DNA of 64,000 bases from Actinomadura fibrosa (GCF_900659615.1 NZ_CAACUY010000005.1:62001-126000), one strand, 5' to 3'. Positions 8,298 through 17,406 are shown, counted from the first letter of the stretch. The notes: generated by a model not told the origin, from the letters alone. A program made the numbers and translations.

Positions 8298-8726
8298 ATG
8301 ACCAAGTCCCCAGAACCGCAGGCCATCGCCGAGCGGGAGCTGTGCGGCCTGGTGAACGGACTGGCTCAGCAGATCGCCGCTCACGTACGCGAACGCGCGG
8401 TCACCTTGGGTCTCACCTCGGCCCAGGCGACCGCGCTGCGCGAGATGACCGGACCGATGACCATGCGGGAGCTGGCCGAACGCATGAGCTGCGAGCCCTC
8501 CAATGCCACCTTCATCGTCGACAAGCTGGAGAAACAGGGCGTCATCGAGCGCCGCGCGCACCCCACCGACCGTCGCGCCAAGCAACTCGTCCTCACCCCG
8601 GAGGGCAACGCTCTCCGGGAACGGCTCCTCGAACTCCTCGCCCAGGACTCGCCGCTGGCCGGTCTCACCACCCAGCAGCAGCGCGCCCTTCAGGACCTGC
8701 TCGAACAAGCCATCGTCCGTCCCTGA
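8298..8726 (+). CDS. MarR-family transcriptional regulator
   Basis: A 142-residue winged-helix protein: GLTSAQATALREMTGPMTMR, then the recognition helix CEPSNATFIVDKLEKQGVIE and the wing RRAHPTDRRAKQLVLTPEG, the classic MarR order, with dimer helices at both ends. It is divergent from the metallo-hydrolase/MFS operon, and its upstream region carries a palindrome and 30-bp direct repeats. It most likely represses both sides until a small phenolic or similar ligand binds. Confidence 0.93.
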   Translation: MTKSPEPQAIAERELCGLVNGLAQQIAAHVRERAVTLGLTSAQATALREMTGPMTMRELAERMSCEPSNATFIVDKLEKQGVIERRAHPTDRRAKQLVLTPEGNALRERLLELLAQDSPLAGLTTQQQRALQDLLEQAIVRP

Positions 8727-9184
8727 GTTGACGCCGACACACGCTTGTCAGCCCCACTCGGGTCTGCGGAATCAGTGCGGCCTCGCCACCTCGGACGAGC
8801 ATCGAGATCTTTGACGGCGTCGGCCTGGCCGAGGAGCTGCTGCGGTACGACACCGCGCGCCGCATCGCCGCCACCGGCCGGGCCGGCAGCACGCCCACGC
8901 CCGCGAAACGGCGGTTCACGGGGGCGCGCCCGCCCTTCGCTACGCGCTCGTCAACGGTGCGCCCGCCATCCTCTTCGTGCTCGGCGGCCTGGTCATCGGT
9001 GCCGTGACGTTCGAACCGGGCACGCTGCCCATGACTCGATGGTGACCCGATGTCCCAGTGCTCGCGTCTCGCGAGTTCTCTGAAGAAAAGTTCGAGGGCT
9101 GTGTCGGATTGGGGCGGGGGTGTTCGTAGCAGGGGTGAGAGGCCGCCCAAGGGGGCGCCCAACGGCATAAGAAGGACGTTCCTC
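8727..9184 (+). pseudogene. Gene-poor stretch with decayed coding fragments
   Basis: No intact gene. Two fragments in different plus-strand frames look protein-like: IFDGVGLAEELLRYDTARR at about 8807-8865, and ALRYALVNGAPAILFVLGG followed by a short tail to a TGA at about 9045. The second resembles the SnoaL-like tail found on SigJ/ECF41-type sigma factors (VNGxPG...). The frame change between them suggests a broken gene. The identification is weak. Confidence 0.3.
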
Positions 9185-10615
9185 ATGACTACCTTGATGG
9201 AGCCGGGCACGGTCGCCCCACATCGCTCCAGCCGCCGGATGTGGGCGATCCTCGGGCTGGTCCTGCTCGCCGACGCCCTCGACGTGATCGACGCGACGGT
9301 CACGAACATCGCCGCTCCCACCATCGCCGGCGATCTCCACGGCGGCGAGGGCCTGGTCAAGTGGCTGGGACCGGCGTACATGCTCGCCATGGGCGTCCTG
9401 CTCGTGGTCGCCGGACGGCTGGGCGACAAGTTCGGCCAGCGCAGGCTGTTCCTGCTCGGCGTCGGCGGGTTCACCGTGGCGTCGGCGGTCGCCGGGTTGT
9501 CGCCCGACCCGGGCCTGCTCATCGCCGCCCGGGTCGCGCAGGGGGCGTTCGGGGCCCTCCTCATCCCGCAGGGCATGGCGATCATGACGAAGGCGTTCGA
9601 CCGCGACATGCTCGGCAAGGCGTTCGGGCTGTTCGGCCCGGTGCTCGGCCTCTCCAGTGTCGGCGGCCCGGTCCTCGCCGGGTTCGTCATCAGCGCCGAC
9701 CTGTTCGGTCTGTCCTGGCGCCCGATCTTCCTCGTGAACGTCGTCCTCGGCATCGCCGGTCTGGTCATGGGCGCCAGGATCCTGCCGCGCGACGGTGACG
9801 GCGACCGGTCCACGGTCGTCGACGGCTGGGCCTCGGGCCTGCTCGCGGTGACGATGTTCGGGCTGCTGTTCGGCCTGATCGAGGGCTCGACCAACGGCTG
9901 GGGCGCCGTCCCGGTCGTCTCGATCGCCGTCGGGGTCCTGTTCTTCGCCGCCTTCGCCCGCCGCCAGCGCACCGCGGCGCACCCGCTGATCACGCCCTCG
10001 CTCATGAGGAACCGCGGTTTCACCTCCGGGCTGGTCGTGTGCCTGGTCGCCGTCGCCGCGGGCAGCGGCCTGCTGTTCGTGCTGTCGCTGTTCCTTCAGG
10101 AGGGGCTGCACGTCAGCCCGCGGGGCACCTCGCTCGGTCTGGTGCCGCTCACCCTGGGGCTCGTCGTCGCCGGGTTCGCCGCCATGGGCGGCCTGGTCGC
10201 CAAGCTCGGCCGCACCCTGGTCTTCATCGGCCTCGCCGTCGACCTCGTCGGCTGCGGCTGGGTCCTCGCTCTCGTTGAGCACTCCGGGACGGACGTCGGC
10301 CTCTGGGCGCTGGCCCCGGCGTTCTCCGTGATCGGCGTCGGCATCGGCCTCAGCTTCGCCGCGATCCCCACCGTCGCTCTCGGCGACGCCAAGCCGGACG
10401 AAGCCGGCAGCGCCAGCGGCTCGTTCAGCTCGATCCAGCAGCTCGCGTCAGCGATCGGCTCCGCGGCGGTCACGTCGGTCTTCTTCCAGGCCGCGACCTC
10501 CGGACTGGCCCACGCGATGGAGGTCAGCCTCATCGTCGTCCTGGCCGTCACCGCCCTCAGCCTCCCGGTCGTCGCCCTGATGCCCCGCACGGCACCAGCA
10601 GAGCCCGAGCAGTGA
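9185..10615 (+). CDS. DHA2-family MFS drug transporter (14 membrane segments)
   Basis: A 476-residue EmrB/QacA-type proton-coupled multidrug exporter. It shows the family D1 motif in helix 1 (LADALDVIDATVTNIAAPTI) and motif A between helices 2 and 3 (GRLGDKFGQRR), with about fourteen hydrophobic segments in all. The ATG at 9185 has AAGGA upstream; the frame opens earlier but only through non-protein-like sequence. It ends just before a strong hairpin terminator. No regulator is directly adjacent; the MarR gene lies 460 bp upstream on the same strand and may or may not control it. Confidence 0.93.
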   Translation: MTTLMEPGTVAPHRSSRRMWAILGLVLLADALDVIDATVTNIAAPTIAGDLHGGEGLVKWLGPAYMLAMGVLLVVAGRLGDKFGQRRLFLLGVGGFTVASAVAGLSPDPGLLIAARVAQGAFGALLIPQGMAIMTKAFDRDMLGKAFGLFGPVLGLSSVGGPVLAGFVISADLFGLSWRPIFLVNVVLGIAGLVMGARILPRDGDGDRSTVVDGWASGLLAVTMFGLLFGLIEGSTNGWGAVPVVSIAVGVLFFAAFARRQRTAAHPLITPSLMRNRGFTSGLVVCLVAVAAGSGLLFVLSLFLQEGLHVSPRGTSLGLVPLTLGLVVAGFAAMGGLVAKLGRTLVFIGLAVDLVGCGWVLALVEHSGTDVGLWALAPAFSVIGVGIGLSFAAIPTVALGDAKPDEAGSASGSFSSIQQLASAIGSAAVTSVFFQAATSGLAHAMEVSLIVVLAVTALSLPVVALMPRTAPAEPEQ

Positions 10616-10638
10616 ACGACCGGCCCGAACCATACGAG

Positions 10639-10680
10639 GACGGCCGACCGCGGGTGCCCCCAACCCGTCGGTCGGCCGTC
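10639..10680 (+). terminator. Hairpin terminator after the DHA2 exporter
   Basis: GACGGCCGACC (10639-10649) and GGTCGGCCGTC (10670-10680) form a perfect 11-bp stem with a 20-nt loop, placed 24 bp after the stop codon. No T-tract follows, as is usual in high-GC actinomycetes. Confidence 0.65.
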
Positions 10681-10764
10681 TCCGTCTAAAAACCGTTGGC
10701 CGACGGCGGCGGCCACTGCTACGTTCTGCCGCAGGCCGTGCCGGAGAACGAGGAGGTGGTACCC

Positions 10765-10815
10765 GTGAACGTTTCGACATGGGTGCTCCCCTCAGGGGTC
10801 ACGGTCGGACGGTAG
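10765..10815 (+). CDS. Possible 16-codon upstream leader peptide
   Basis: A GTG at 10765 follows GAGGAGG (10749-10755) with suitable spacing and opens a 16-codon frame (VNVSTWVLPSGVTVGR) ending in TAG, 45 bp before the hydrolase gene. CCCCTCAGGGG inside it can form a small hairpin. The ribosome site is better than that of many genes here, but such a short frame may be chance. Confidence 0.25.
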   Translation: MNVSTWVLPSGVTVGR

Positions 10816-10860
10816 GTCGTCCGGGAGCGCCGTTCCTGAGCACTCCCGAAAGGCACGACC

Positions 10861-11592
10861 ATGCATTTCACCTCCGAGCGGCGCCTCGACGACGGCGTCC
10901 TCGAACGCGACTTCACCCTCGGCGAGATCCCCGGCGTCCTGTGGACGCCCGGATCCGCATCCGGACCCGCGCCGCTCGTCCTGATGGGCCACCCCGGCGG
11001 ACTGCCCAGGATGCGCCCCCGGCTGGCGGCCCGCGCCCGGCACGCCGCGGCGGACGGCTTCGCCGCGGCGACCATCGAACTCCCCGGGAGCGGTGACCGG
11101 CCCCGCTCGGCAGACGCCGAGCAGGCCCGCGCCGACCTGCGCCGGGTCCTGGAGGCCGGGGAGCCGGTCAGCGAGGACATCATCGACCGGCTCGTCCTTC
11201 CGCTCGTTGAGAAGGCCGTCCCGGAATGGCGGACCACCCTGGATGCCCTCCTCGCGCTGCCCGAGATCGGCGGTCCGGTCGGGTTCTCGGGCGGAGTGAT
11301 CGCCATCGGGGTCCGGCTGGCGGTGGTCGAACCGCGCATCTCGGCCGCCGTCCTGTTCGCCGGGAGCTTCGTGCCGCGCGCCACCTTCGAGGAGGCCCGG
11401 CAGGTCACCATCCCGCTGCACGTCCTGCTCCAGTGGGACGACGAAGGGAACGACCGGCAGGCGGCCCTGGACCTGTTCGACGCCTTCGGCTCCAAGGAGA
11501 AGGCGCTCAACGCGAACATGGGCGGGCACACCGGCGTCCCGGAGTACGCGGGGGACGCCGCGGCCCAGTTCCTCGCCCGGCACCTGCGCTAG
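10861..11592 (+). CDS. Alpha/beta hydrolase (dienelactone-hydrolase-like)
   Basis: A 243-residue alpha/beta-hydrolase-fold protein: oxyanion-hole region LVLMGHPGG (about residues 40-48), a nucleophile elbow at GFSGG (GxSxG, Ser in PVGFSGGVIAIG, about residue 142) and a late His in GGHTGVPEY as catalytic base. It resembles small cytoplasmic esterases or dienelactone-hydrolase relatives rather than lipases, with no signal peptide. GAAAGG precedes the ATG. The gene stands alone; the substrate is unknown. Confidence 0.85.
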   Translation: MHFTSERRLDDGVLERDFTLGEIPGVLWTPGSASGPAPLVLMGHPGGLPRMRPRLAARARHAAADGFAAATIELPGSGDRPRSADAEQARADLRRVLEAGEPVSEDIIDRLVLPLVEKAVPEWRTTLDALLALPEIGGPVGFSGGVIAIGVRLAVVEPRISAAVLFAGSFVPRATFEEARQVTIPLHVLLQWDDEGNDRQAALDLFDAFGSKEKALNANMGGHTGVPEYAGDAAAQFLARHLR

Positions 11593-11776
11593 CCGCCTGC
11601 CGCCTCCGTCGTCCGGCGGAGGCGGCAGGCGCTGCCGGCCATGACGCCGTTCATCCAGGTCGGGCTTCGGCTCGGCCGTGGTCGGCGGATGCACGACCGT
11701 CCCGGCCGCGCCGGTATCGGCCGGTCGGGGCGGCGCGTTCGGCCGCCAGCGCCTCCATCGGCCGTTGGCGTCGCGT

Positions 11777-12922
11777 TCAGGGGCGCAGCAGTTGCCGGAC
11801 GCGTGCGGCTTCCCGGGTGAGGTGGACGCGTTCCGGCATGGTCGTGGCGGCGCGGGCGGCCTCGGCGTAGAGGGCGGCGGCCTGCTCCAGGTCGCCGGCG
11901 CGTTCGTGCAGGTAGGCCGTCACGGCGGTGTGGCGGGGCAGGGCGGGGTCCAAGTCCGCCAGCGCGGCGAGGCCGGCCCGCGGTCCGTCGGCCTCGCCGA
12001 CCGCGACCGCGCGGTTGAGCCGGACCACCGGGCTGCCGGTGAGGAGCAGCAGCTCGTCGTACCACTCCACGATCTGGACCCAGTCGGTCTCGGCGGCGGT
12101 GCGGGCGTCGGCGTGCAGGGCGGCGATCGCGGCCTGCGCCTGGTACTCGCCCAGCCGGTCGCGGGCCAGCGCGGTCTGGAGGACCGCCACGCCCTCGCGG
12201 ATCATGCCGGTGTCCCAGCGCGACCGGTCCTGCTCGCCGAGCGGGACCAGGCGGCCGCCCGCGCCGGTGCGGGACGCGCGGCGCGCATGGTGCAGCAGCA
12301 TCAGCGCGAGCAGCCCCGCGACCTCGGGTTCGTCGGTCAGCGCGACGAGCTGGCGGGCGAGGCGGATCGCCTCGGCCGCCAGGTCGACGTCGCCGCCGTA
12401 TCCTTCGTTGAAGACGAGGTAGAGCACGCGCAGCACCGTCGCGAGATCGCCCGGCCGGTCGAGCGGCAGCCCCGCGAGCCGCCGCTTGGCGCGGCTGATC
12501 CGCTGCGCCATCGTGGCCTCGGGGACGAGGTAGGCCGCCGCGATCTGCCGGGTGGTCAGGCCGCCGACCGCGCGCAGCGTCAGCGCGACGGCCGAGGCCT
12601 GCGGCAGGGTCGGGTGCGCGCACAGGAAGAAGAGCCGGAGCGTGTCGTCGGCGGCGGGCGCCGGACCGGCGGGCGGCTCGGTCTGCACGGCCAGTTCCCG
12701 TCCCCGCCGGGACGCCTCGGCGCGGGCGGAGTCGAGGAACTTGCGCCACCCGACCGCGACGAGCCATCCCTTCGGGTCGCGCGGCATCTCGTCCGGCCAC
12801 GTGGCCAGCGCCCGGATCAGGGCCTCCTGCACGGCGTCCTCGGCCGAGGCGAAGTCGGCTCCGCGCCGGACGAGGACGCCGATCACCACGGGCACCAGCT
12901 CCCGCAGCAGCGGCTCGTTCAT
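11777..12922 (-). CDS. RNA polymerase sigma factor, SigJ-like type with long C-terminal helical domain (DUF6596)
   Basis: A 381-residue protein with sigma region 2 (SAEDAVQEALIRALATWP...PKGWLVAVGWRKFLD, about 25-75), region 4 (LTTRQIAAAYLVPEATMAQRI, about 125-150) and a roughly 200-residue alpha-helical, TPR-like C-terminal domain that contains YLVFNEGY, the hallmark of the DUF6596 class of ECF factors. The start at 12922 overlaps the stop of the YCII gene (ATGA), so they are translated together. YCII-plus-sigma pairs of this kind are common in actinobacteria, and the YCII protein has been suggested to act with the sigma factor. The inducing signal is unknown. Confidence 0.92.
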   Translation of the reverse strand: MNEPLLRELVPVVIGVLVRRGADFASAEDAVQEALIRALATWPDEMPRDPKGWLVAVGWRKFLDSARAEASRRGRELAVQTEPPAGPAPAADDTLRLFFLCAHPTLPQASAVALTLRAVGGLTTRQIAAAYLVPEATMAQRISRAKRRLAGLPLDRPGDLATVLRVLYLVFNEGYGGDVDLAAEAIRLARQLVALTDEPEVAGLLALMLLHHARRASRTGAGGRLVPLGEQDRSRWDTGMIREGVAVLQTALARDRLGEYQAQAAIAALHADARTAAETDWVQIVEWYDELLLLTGSPVVRLNRAVAVGEADGPRAGLAALADLDPALPRHTAVTAYLHERAGDLEQAAALYAEAARAATTMPERVHLTREAARVRQLLRP

Positions 12923-13326
12923 TCGGCGGTCGCGGGCGCTCCGCCGAGGAACGGCCGGACCTCCAGCCATTCGCGGATCGGCTCGCCGCCGGGCCCGGGA
13001 GCGGCCGACAGCTCCCCGGCCAGCTCGACCGCGCGCTCCCAGGACTCGACGTCGATGATGTACCAGCCGGCGATGAGGTCCTTGGTCTCGGCGAACGGGC
13101 CGTCGGTCACCGGCGGGCGCCCGTCGCCGTCGTACCGGACGAACGCGCCCTCGGGGGCCAGCGCCTGGGTGTCGACGAACTCGCCGGTCTCCTCCAGACG
13201 GGCGGCGAAGTCGCGCATGAACTGCACGTGCGCGTCGACCTCCTCCGGCGTCCACTGGTCCATGGGCGGCCAGTCGGCGGCGGGGGTGGGACCGCCCCGG
13301 TAGTGCTTGAGCAGCAGGTACTTCAT
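12919..13326 (-). CDS. YCII-related (DGPF) domain protein
   Basis: A 135-residue dimeric alpha/beta-barrel protein with the family's VTDGPFAETKDLIAGWYIID motif and an N-terminal MKYLLLKHYRGG. It lies directly upstream of, and overlaps by 4 bp, the SigJ-like sigma factor; this pairing is conserved widely. A role as sensor or co-regulator of the sigma factor is inferred from that linkage; the protein carries no DNA-binding domain. It is 26 bp downstream of the PPOX gene in the same direction, so the three genes form one operon. Confidence 0.93.
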   Translation of the reverse strand: MKYLLLKHYRGGPTPAADWPPMDQWTPEEVDAHVQFMRDFAARLEETGEFVDTQALAPEGAFVRYDGDGRPPVTDGPFAETKDLIAGWYIIDVESWERAVELAGELSAAPGPGGEPIREWLEVRPFLGGAPATAE

Positions 13327-13352
13327 GGTCGTCCTCCTGGGTGGGTGTCTGG

Positions 13353-13850
13353 TCAGGCCTGCCGGCGTTCGGCACGCTGCCGGACGAGTTCCTCGACCGC
13401 GCTGGGGAGGGTCGTGTCGAAGTCAATCAGCTTCGCCCAGGTCGGGGTCACCGCGATCCGGACCATGCCGTCGTAGAGGGAGCGGACCTCGGCCTCCCAC
13501 TCGACCCGCTGCTCGTCCGTCATCTGATAGGTGCCGTTCATCTGGAGGTACTCGTCCGGGATGCCGTCGACGACCTCCAGCTCCGCCCGGCCGCGGATCA
13601 GCAGGATCTTCGGCGGGTGGACCTCGGTATCGATCGTCAGGGCCACCGCCGGGTTGCGTCGCAGCGCGGACAGCTTCGGCGCGTTCTTCGACGTGCACAT
13701 GACGATCCGGGTGCCGTTCCAGGTGAACGCGATCGGGATCGCGCGCGGGGTTCCGTCCTCGGCGACGTAGGCCAGGCGGGTCAGGTCGCGGGAGAGGAGT
13801 TCCCGGCTGAGCGGACGGTCCAGGATGTCAGCGATCTCGTTCGGCTGCAT
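13353..13850 (-). CDS. Pyridoxamine-5'-phosphate-oxidase-fold (PPOX) flavin/F420-type protein
   Basis: A 165-residue split-barrel protein: LTRLAYVAEDGTPRAIPIAF then NGTRIVMCTSKNAPKLSALR and NPAVALTIDTEVHPPK, the usual order of the PPOX-type F420/FMN-binding family, with a C-terminal helix region. Such proteins bind FMN, F420 or haem; the cofactor cannot be told from the sequence. It is the first gene of the operon PPOX-YCII-sigma factor. The ATG at 13850 has a weak purine-rich ribosome site (AAGAGG). Confidence 0.88.
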   Translation of the reverse strand: MQPNEIADILDRPLSRELLSRDLTRLAYVAEDGTPRAIPIAFTWNGTRIVMCTSKNAPKLSALRRNPAVALTIDTEVHPPKILLIRGRAELEVVDGIPDEYLQMNGTYQMTDEQRVEWEAEVRSLYDGMVRIAVTPTWAKLIDFDTTLPSAVEELVRQRAERRQA

Positions 13851-14022
13851 GGTCGGCCTCTTCCTCGTTCAGGCGGCCCGTCGTGGCCGCTCGTGTCCCT
13901 GGGACGGAGCCGCCGCCACGTTCTCGACACCCGAGGCCCACTTTTCGGGAGACTTTTTCAGCTGCGGCCACGGTGCCGCGTAGTGCGTGTGCCGGGTGCC
14001 TCGCGAGCGGTGAACCTGGATC

Positions 14023-15348
14023 ATGATGGTGACGGACGCGCCGACGGTCGGCGGAGTTGGCGGGAAGGTGTGGGTCACGGCGATGGATGCGCAGCACGTT
14101 GCCGAGGTCGACGGTGTCGTGCCGTCGTCCGGGGACGCCTCCATGGCGCCCGAGGCCGGGGAGGTTCCGCCAGTGGCAGCGGCGCTGAGCGGCGTCGTCG
14201 TCCCGGCGCACCGGCCTCCCGCGCCGTCCGTGCCGGGCGAGGCAGGGGATGAGGCCCAGCGGGAGGCGGACCTGTCCCTGTCGGCGGGGGCGGCCGAGCG
14301 GATCGAGCGGGCGCTCGCGGTCAGCAGCCGGACGGCCTACGCCAAGCACTGGCGGGGGTTCGCGCGCTGGTGCTGGCTGACGGGCCGCACGCCGATGCCG
14401 GCGACCGCGCAGACGCTGGCCACCTACCTGGACCACCTGTCCCGGACGCCGACCGGGCGCGGCACGCCGATCGCGCCCGGGACGCTGTCCAACGTCCTCG
14501 GCGCTCTGCAGGCGGTGCACAAGGCGGCGGGGCAGGTCGCCGACGTGCGGCTGGCCCGCTCGGTCCTCAAGGACTACCGCCGCGAGCGCGCCGCGGCCGG
14601 GCACCGCACCCGCAAGTCGCTGCCGATCACCACCGACGTCCTGCGGACGCTGGTCGAGGCGACCCTGGACGCGGTCGCCGCGCCGGACACCGCGCCGCCG
14701 GACGCGCGCCGCATCACGCCGCTGCGCGCGCTGCACACGCAGGTCACGCTGGTGCTCGGGCTGGCGCTGGCGGCCCGCTCCAGCGAGATCGCCGACCTCG
14801 ACATCGCGGACGTCGCGTTCCCGGCACCGGGCCGGATGATCGTCACGATCGGCAGCTCCAAGACCGACCAGGAGGGCCGCGGCAGCGATCAGAGCATCCA
14901 GCACGGCGCGCACGTGGAGACGTGCCCCGTCCGGCTCACCCAGGCGTGGGTGGACACGCTCGCCGCCCACGGCATCACGGACGGGCCGCTGATCCGGGGC
15001 CTGGACCGGCACGGGCGCCTCGCGGGAACGCCCGGCTACGCGGGACGCCTGCCCGCCGACGGTGTCCCCCGGATCACCAACAACGCCCTCAACGCGCTGG
15101 TGCGGACCGCGGTCGCCCGCGCCAACGCCACGGCCGTCGCCCGCGGCCGGACGGCGCCGCTCGCCGACCCCGGGCAGTGGAGCTGGCACGGCGTCCGCGC
15201 CGGGCTGGCGACGAGCGGCGGCGAGGCCAACCTGCCGCCCACGACCATCGCCGAGCGCGGCCGGTGGAAGAGCCTCATCATGGTCATGCAGTACTGGCGC
15301 GACGGCGCCGCCTGGCGCCGCCAGATCGAGGCCGAGATCGGCCTCTGA
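14023..15348 (+). CDS. Tyrosine recombinase / phage-type integrase, solitary
   Basis: A 441-residue site-specific recombinase. Residues 90-190 form the SAM-like core-binding domain (SSRTAYAKHWRGFARWC..., AYLRLxxx-type helices) and 200-441 the catalytic domain. The catalytic set is visible: R252 (ALAARSSEIADL), K280 (GSSKTDQ), H389/R392 (SWHGVRAG), W415 (GRWKS) and Y424 (MQYWRDG). The first 80 residues are low-complexity and may not all be translated; starts at 14023 or 14026 are equally likely. No excisionase, phage gene or att duplication is nearby, so it is a free-standing recombinase or the relic of an integrated element. It carries no anomalous base composition. Confidence 0.9.
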   Translation: MMVTDAPTVGGVGGKVWVTAMDAQHVAEVDGVVPSSGDASMAPEAGEVPPVAAALSGVVVPAHRPPAPSVPGEAGDEAQREADLSLSAGAAERIERALAVSSRTAYAKHWRGFARWCWLTGRTPMPATAQTLATYLDHLSRTPTGRGTPIAPGTLSNVLGALQAVHKAAGQVADVRLARSVLKDYRRERAAAGHRTRKSLPITTDVLRTLVEATLDAVAAPDTAPPDARRITPLRALHTQVTLVLGLALAARSSEIADLDIADVAFPAPGRMIVTIGSSKTDQEGRGSDQSIQHGAHVETCPVRLTQAWVDTLAAHGITDGPLIRGLDRHGRLAGTPGYAGRLPADGVPRITNNALNALVRTAVARANATAVARGRTAPLADPGQWSWHGVRAGLATSGGEANLPPTTIAERGRWKSLIMVMQYWRDGAAWRRQIEAEIGL

Positions 15349-15459
15349 TCCGTTGCCTCGGCGCGAGTGACGGCCAGCGGCGGGCGGCGGGCGGCAGCGG
15401 TCATGATGCCCGGTCGGTGGCGAGGGTGGTGACGGGTCGTGGTGGTGTGCGCTCCGCCG

Positions 15460-16662
15460 TCAAGCCTGGCCGACGCCGTGTGCGGCCGGGAGGGCGGCGG
15501 GATGCGGAGCGGCCGGGAGGGCGGCCTGGACGACGAGGCCGCCGCCCGGGCGCGGGGACGCGTCCAGGGTGCCGCCGTGCGCGAGCGCGATCGCGTGCGC
15601 GATGGACAGGCCGAGCCCGTGGTGCCCGTCGCCGCGCGCGGACCGGTCCAGCCGCTGGAACGGTTCGAGCAGCCGCCCCACCTGCTCGGGCGGGACCATC
15701 GGGCCGGTGTTGCTCACACTGACCACCGCCCGCCCGTCCCGCGCCCCGGTCTCCACCTCGACGATCCCGCCGGGCACGTTGTACCGCATCGCGTTGTCCA
15801 CGAGGTTGTCGACGAGACGCTCGACGAGGGCGGGGTCGCCGGCGGTCACGGCGGGTGCGATCCGCGAGGTGAGGCGGGGGCCACCGGCGGGTGCCTCCGG
15901 ACGGGCCGCGAGCACCTGCTCCGTGAGCGCGGCGAGGTCCACCGGGACGCGGGCGTCCAGTCCCCGCTCGCTGGTCGCCAGCGTGAGCAGGGACTCCAGC
16001 AGCCGTCCCTGCTGGTCGCTGATCGCCAGGATCCGCTCGAAGGTCGCGCGGAACGCCTCCAGGGTCGGCCGCCGGTCCGTCAGCTTCTCCTCCAGCAGCG
16101 CGCGTTCGAGCGTGAGCGGGGTGCGGAGCTCGTGCGCGGCGTTGGCGACGAACCGCTTCTGCGCGTCGAGCGCCGCCTCCAGGCGTCCGAGCAGGCCGTC
16201 CACGGTGTCGGCGAGGTCCTTCAGCTCGTCGCGGGGACCGGTGAAGGCCAGGCGCTCGTGCACGTTGCGCGCCGAGATGCGCTGCACCGTGGTCGTCATC
16301 GTGCGCAGCGGCCGCAGCACCCGCCCCGCGACGAGCCAGCCGAGCACCAGCGAGACGACCAGCATGAACCCCATCGCGAACCCGGACTGGACGAGGAACT
16401 CGTGCTGGAGCACATGGTGCTGCCGCTCCAGCAGCGTGCGGATCGCGTCCGGCGAGTCGGCCTGCCGGCCGCGCTGCGGATACGGGCAGTCCTCGGCCCT
16501 GATGCCGTAGCACGGCACCAGCACCTTGAACACCGCGTTCCGCTGGACGAGCACGAACGTGATCGCCAGCAGGGCCGCGCCCGAGACGGCGAACAGCCCC
16601 CCGTACAGCAGCGTCAGGCGCATCCGGACCGTCCGCGGGACCCCGCGCGGCAGCCCCCTCAT
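15460..16662 (-). CDS. Sensor histidine kinase of a two-component system
   Basis: A 400-residue membrane kinase: helix 1 at about 18-40, a short external loop with two Cys (PCYGIRAEDCPYP), helix 2 at about 93-115, a HAMP domain (VAGRVLRPLRTMTTTVQRIS), the phospho-acceptor H-box NAAHELRTPL, the N-box DNLVDNAMRYN and the G-box HHGLGLSIAHAIALAHGG. It phosphorylates the response regulator encoded just upstream, whose stop it overlaps as ATGA. The external loop Cys pair may sense redox state or bind a ligand. The C-terminus is Ala/Pro/His-rich and poorly conserved. Confidence 0.95.
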   Translation of the reverse strand: MRGLPRGVPRTVRMRLTLLYGGLFAVSGAALLAITFVLVQRNAVFKVLVPCYGIRAEDCPYPQRGRQADSPDAIRTLLERQHHVLQHEFLVQSGFAMGFMLVVSLVLGWLVAGRVLRPLRTMTTTVQRISARNVHERLAFTGPRDELKDLADTVDGLLGRLEAALDAQKRFVANAAHELRTPLTLERALLEEKLTDRRPTLEAFRATFERILAISDQQGRLLESLLTLATSERGLDARVPVDLAALTEQVLAARPEAPAGGPRLTSRIAPAVTAGDPALVERLVDNLVDNAMRYNVPGGIVEVETGARDGRAVVSVSNTGPMVPPEQVGRLLEPFQRLDRSARGDGHHGLGLSIAHAIALAHGGTLDASPRPGGGLVVQAALPAAPHPAALPAAHGVGQA

Positions 16663-17315
16663 ATCCGGTAGCCGCTCTGCGGGACGGTCTCGATGACCGG
16701 CGGGGGTCCCAGCTTGGTCCGCAGCCGGTTGACGGTCGCCTTGACCGTGGTGGTGAAGGGGTCCGCCGCCTCGTCCCAGACGCGTTCCAGCAGCTCCTCG
16801 GCCGACACGACGCGCCCGCCCGCGGCGAGCAGGTACTCCAGCACCGCCATCTCCTTCGGGCTGAGCGCCAGCCGCAGCCCGGAGCGCGTGACGACCCGCC
16901 GCGCCGGGTCGAGCAGCAGGTCGCCGTGCTCCAGGACCGGCGGCAGCGCCGGCTGCGCGCGCCGCCCGAGCGCCCGGATCCGCGCGACCAGCTCCGCGTA
17001 CGCGAACGGCTTCGGCAGGTAGTCGTCGGCCCCCAGGCTCAGTCCCTCGACCCGGTCGGCGATCGTGCCCGACGCGGTGAGCATCAGGACCCGGGTCCGG
17101 CGGCGCGGCTCGGCCACCAGCGCGCGGCAGACGTCGTCGCCGTGCACCTCGGGCAGGTCGCGGTCCAGCACGACCACGTCGTAGTCGGTCAGGGCGGTGC
17201 GGTCGAGCGCGGCCCGGCCGTCGAGGGCGACGTCCACCGCCATCCCCTCGCGGTGCAGGACCCGGACGAGGGACTCCGCCAGCTCTTCGTGATCCTCGGC
17301 TACCAGCACTCTCAT
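16659..17315 (-). CDS. OmpR/PhoB-type response regulator
   Basis: A 218-residue two-domain regulator: receiver domain 1-115 with acidic pocket (VLVAEDHE), phospho-acceptor D51 (VVVLDRDLPEVHG), and the conserved Lys in YLPKPFAYAEL. It ends in a winged-helix DNA-binding domain (about 125-218, LSPKEMAVLEYLLAAGGRVVS ... VNRLRTKLG...IETVPQSGYRI). The frame starts with a GTG one codon before an ATG; I take the ATG at 17315. It forms an operon with the kinase at 15460. The regulated genes are not identifiable; nothing divergent is adjacent. Confidence 0.95.
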   Translation of the reverse strand: MRVLVAEDHEELAESLVRVLHREGMAVDVALDGRAALDRTALTDYDVVVLDRDLPEVHGDDVCRALVAEPRRRTRVLMLTASGTIADRVEGLSLGADDYLPKPFAYAELVARIRALGRRAQPALPPVLEHGDLLLDPARRVVTRSGLRLALSPKEMAVLEYLLAAGGRVVSAEELLERVWDEAADPFTTTVKATVNRLRTKLGPPPVIETVPQSGYRI

Positions 17316-17406
17316 CACCGGTCAGGATGCCCAAGCCGCGGTCACAGCCAGGTCACAGCCCCCCAAGACCGTCATGGAGCACGGCCGCCGCGGCGGCGCA
17401 CCGCGG

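Noticed and set aside
14023..15348. Start of an integrated prophage or conjugative element
   Set aside because: Neighbouring genes are ordinary chromosomal regulators and enzymes; no structural, replication or transfer genes follow.
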